Shown here piece after piece: positions 63,095-64,000 of a DNA stretch of 64,000 nt (its first letter is position 1; each line of letters begins with the position of its first letter). The translations under genes and the position numbers were made by a program. Source of the stretch: Winogradskyella ludwigii (GTDB taxonomy: Bacteria > Bacteroidota > Bacteroidia > Flavobacteriales > Flavobacteriaceae); NCBI RefSeq assembly GCF_013403985.1, contig NZ_JABFDF010000008.1, forward strand, positions 124,001 to 188,000, read 5' to 3'. Below the pieces are notes generated by a model, which was given only the letters and a program-made list of their open reading frames with translations, was not told where the DNA came from and made no database searches.

Positions 63095-64000
63095 TTATGT
63101 TTCGTGTCTTAGATTAGGCATTAAAATTTTTCCAGAAGAATGATTTTTTGTAGCTCCTGTTACACTCTTTAAACAATTAATCTCACTTCTATCTTTTAGC
63201 ACTCCAAGTAAACCAAAAATTAATGCTTCCTTAAATTCAATAATTTCGTTTTCTGGTATTATAATTTTAGCTTCAGATAGATCTTGAATGCGTTTCATTA
63301 AAAAATCATTAAAAGCTCCTCCACCAGTTACTAAGACTTTTTTCTTATTTTCAACTAAAATCATTGAAATTTGAATGGCGGCATGCTCTACATACGTTCT
63401 TAAAATATCTTCGATTTTAAGCTTAAAAGAATCAATTAATGGAAATATGTTTAAGTCTACCCATTCCAATCCTAAAGATTTAGGTGGTTGTTCTTTGTAA
63501 AATGGATGTGCATTTAATTGTAATAATAAATCTTTATTCACTTTTCCTGTTGATGCTAATTGACCTTTATTATCAAATTCAAGATTTAATTTTGAAACAT
63601 AATGGTTCAAAACAATATTAACTGGACAAATATCAAAAGCTATTCTTTCAAAATTAGATTCGAAAGAAACATTAGCAAATCCACCTAAGTTCAGACAATA
63701 ATCATATGTATTAAATAATAAATCATCTCCAATAGGAACTAAAGGAGCACCTTGTCCGCCAAGTTTAACGTCCTGTACTCTAAAATCACAGATAACTTTC
63801 ATGTTTAATTTATCAGCTAAAATCTGCTGATTCCCAATTTGATAAGTTAGTCCAATCTCAGGTCTATGTAATGCCGTATGTCCATGAGAAGCAACAAAAT
63901 CAATATCCTCAAGCTTATGCTTAGTTATAAAATTAGAGACAACAGTTGCTAAATATTCTGAATAACTAAGGTCAATATCCTTTAATTCCTCTAAAGGCAG
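63095..64000 (-). CDS. anmK: Anhydro-N-acetylmuramic acid kinase, 5' end outside the window
   Basis: An open frame of 301 codons that runs to the window edge without a start. The in-window part holds VASHGHTALHRP and GLTYQIGNQQ (substrate and ATP region), DFRVQDVKLGGQGAPLVPIGD, CLNLGGFANVSFE and LVTGGGAFNDFLMKRI, all AnmK features. The enzyme phosphorylates anhydroMurNAc during peptidoglycan recycling. A stop-proximal ATG at 63802 would wrongly truncate it, because coding clearly continues upstream. The gene ends at 63095 next to a 200-base gap in which nothing further was recognised. Confidence 0.9.
   Translation of the reverse strand: MPLEELKDIDLSYSEYLATVVSNFITKHKLEDIDFVASHGHTALHRPEIGLTYQIGNQQILADKLNMKVICDFRVQDVKLGGQGAPLVPIGDDLLFNTYDYCLNLGGFANVSFESNFERIAFDICPVNIVLNHYVSKLNLEFDNKGQLASTGKVNKDLLLQLNAHPFYKEQPPKSLGLEWVDLNIFPLIDSFKLKIEDILRTYVEHAAIQISMILVENKKKVLVTGGGAFNDFLMKRIQDLSEAKIIIPENEIIEFKEALIFGLLGVLKDRSEINCLKSVTGATKNHSSGKILMPNLRHET

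Overview
The window is AT-rich, gene-dense chromosomal DNA from a member of the Bacteroidota, almost certainly a marine-type Flavobacteriaceae. The evidence is the type IX secretion and gliding genes porV, porU and gldJ, cargo proteins with C-terminal T9SS sorting domains, a fused HPRT-adenylate kinase gene, and many exact copies of the Bacteroidota -7 promoter element TAnnTTTG just upstream of starts. An NhaD-type sodium/proton antiporter fits a marine habitat. The genus cannot be fixed from sequence alone. I see no phage, insertion sequence, CRISPR array or rRNA operon.

Layout. 0-10 kb: the start of a Mpl/MurC-type ligase (cut by the window edge), a TPR protein, a giant alpha-2-macroglobulin carrying an inserted SusC-like TonB plug domain, and a LytS/LytTR two-component pair in an apparent operon with a membrane protein whose leader is a tandem repeat. 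10-19 kb: a lipoprotein and M64 peptidase pair, a DUF4136 lipoprotein, an L-domain/T9SS protein, a potassium channel, obgE, hpt-adk, purK, purE, and a candidate minus-strand small RNA behind purE. 19-27 kb: an M3 peptidase, a LAS-type peptidase, a GbsR-type regulator, a four-gene DCC/TIGR01777 membrane operon under the same palindromic operator, a sigma factor with a small Cys/His partner, and a UbiA-like protein. 27-41.5 kb: gcvP; a KAS III-like enzyme, methyltransferase and glycosyltransferase group; a PafA-type phosphatase with an endonuclease; MlaE/MlaF; DUF389; manC; SprT-like; cbpA and cbpM. 41.5-49 kb: a membrane EF-hand protein, SDR, M28 peptidase, a secreted unknown, pdhC and pdhA, cdd. 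49-64 kb: porV, porU, gldJ, murF, two tRNA-Val genes, exbB-exbD-tonB-folC, a glutamate-type dehydrogenase with nhaD, and anmK (cut by the window edge).

How it works together. PorU and PorV remove the sorting domain from and attach T9SS cargo, and at least two cargo proteins (the M64 peptidase and the L-domain protein) are encoded here. hpt-adk, purK and purE serve purine supply. PafA and the endonuclease could together free phosphate from nucleic acids. mpl, anmK and murF belong to peptidoglycan synthesis and recycling.

Most interesting signals: (1) the SusC-type plug inserted at the bait-region position of an A2M that keeps its thioester motif; (2) a 22-bp palindrome shared by the gbsR-like promoter and the DCC/TIGR01777 operon, defining a probable regulon; (3) a strand-specific GAAA-capped terminator plus promoter that together suggest an unannotated RNA of about 80 nt antisense to the purE 3' end; (4) a pentamer/tetramer repeat directly before the first gene of the LytS/LytTR operon; (5) several starts with a -7 box only 3-4 bases upstream, which suggests leaderless mRNAs.
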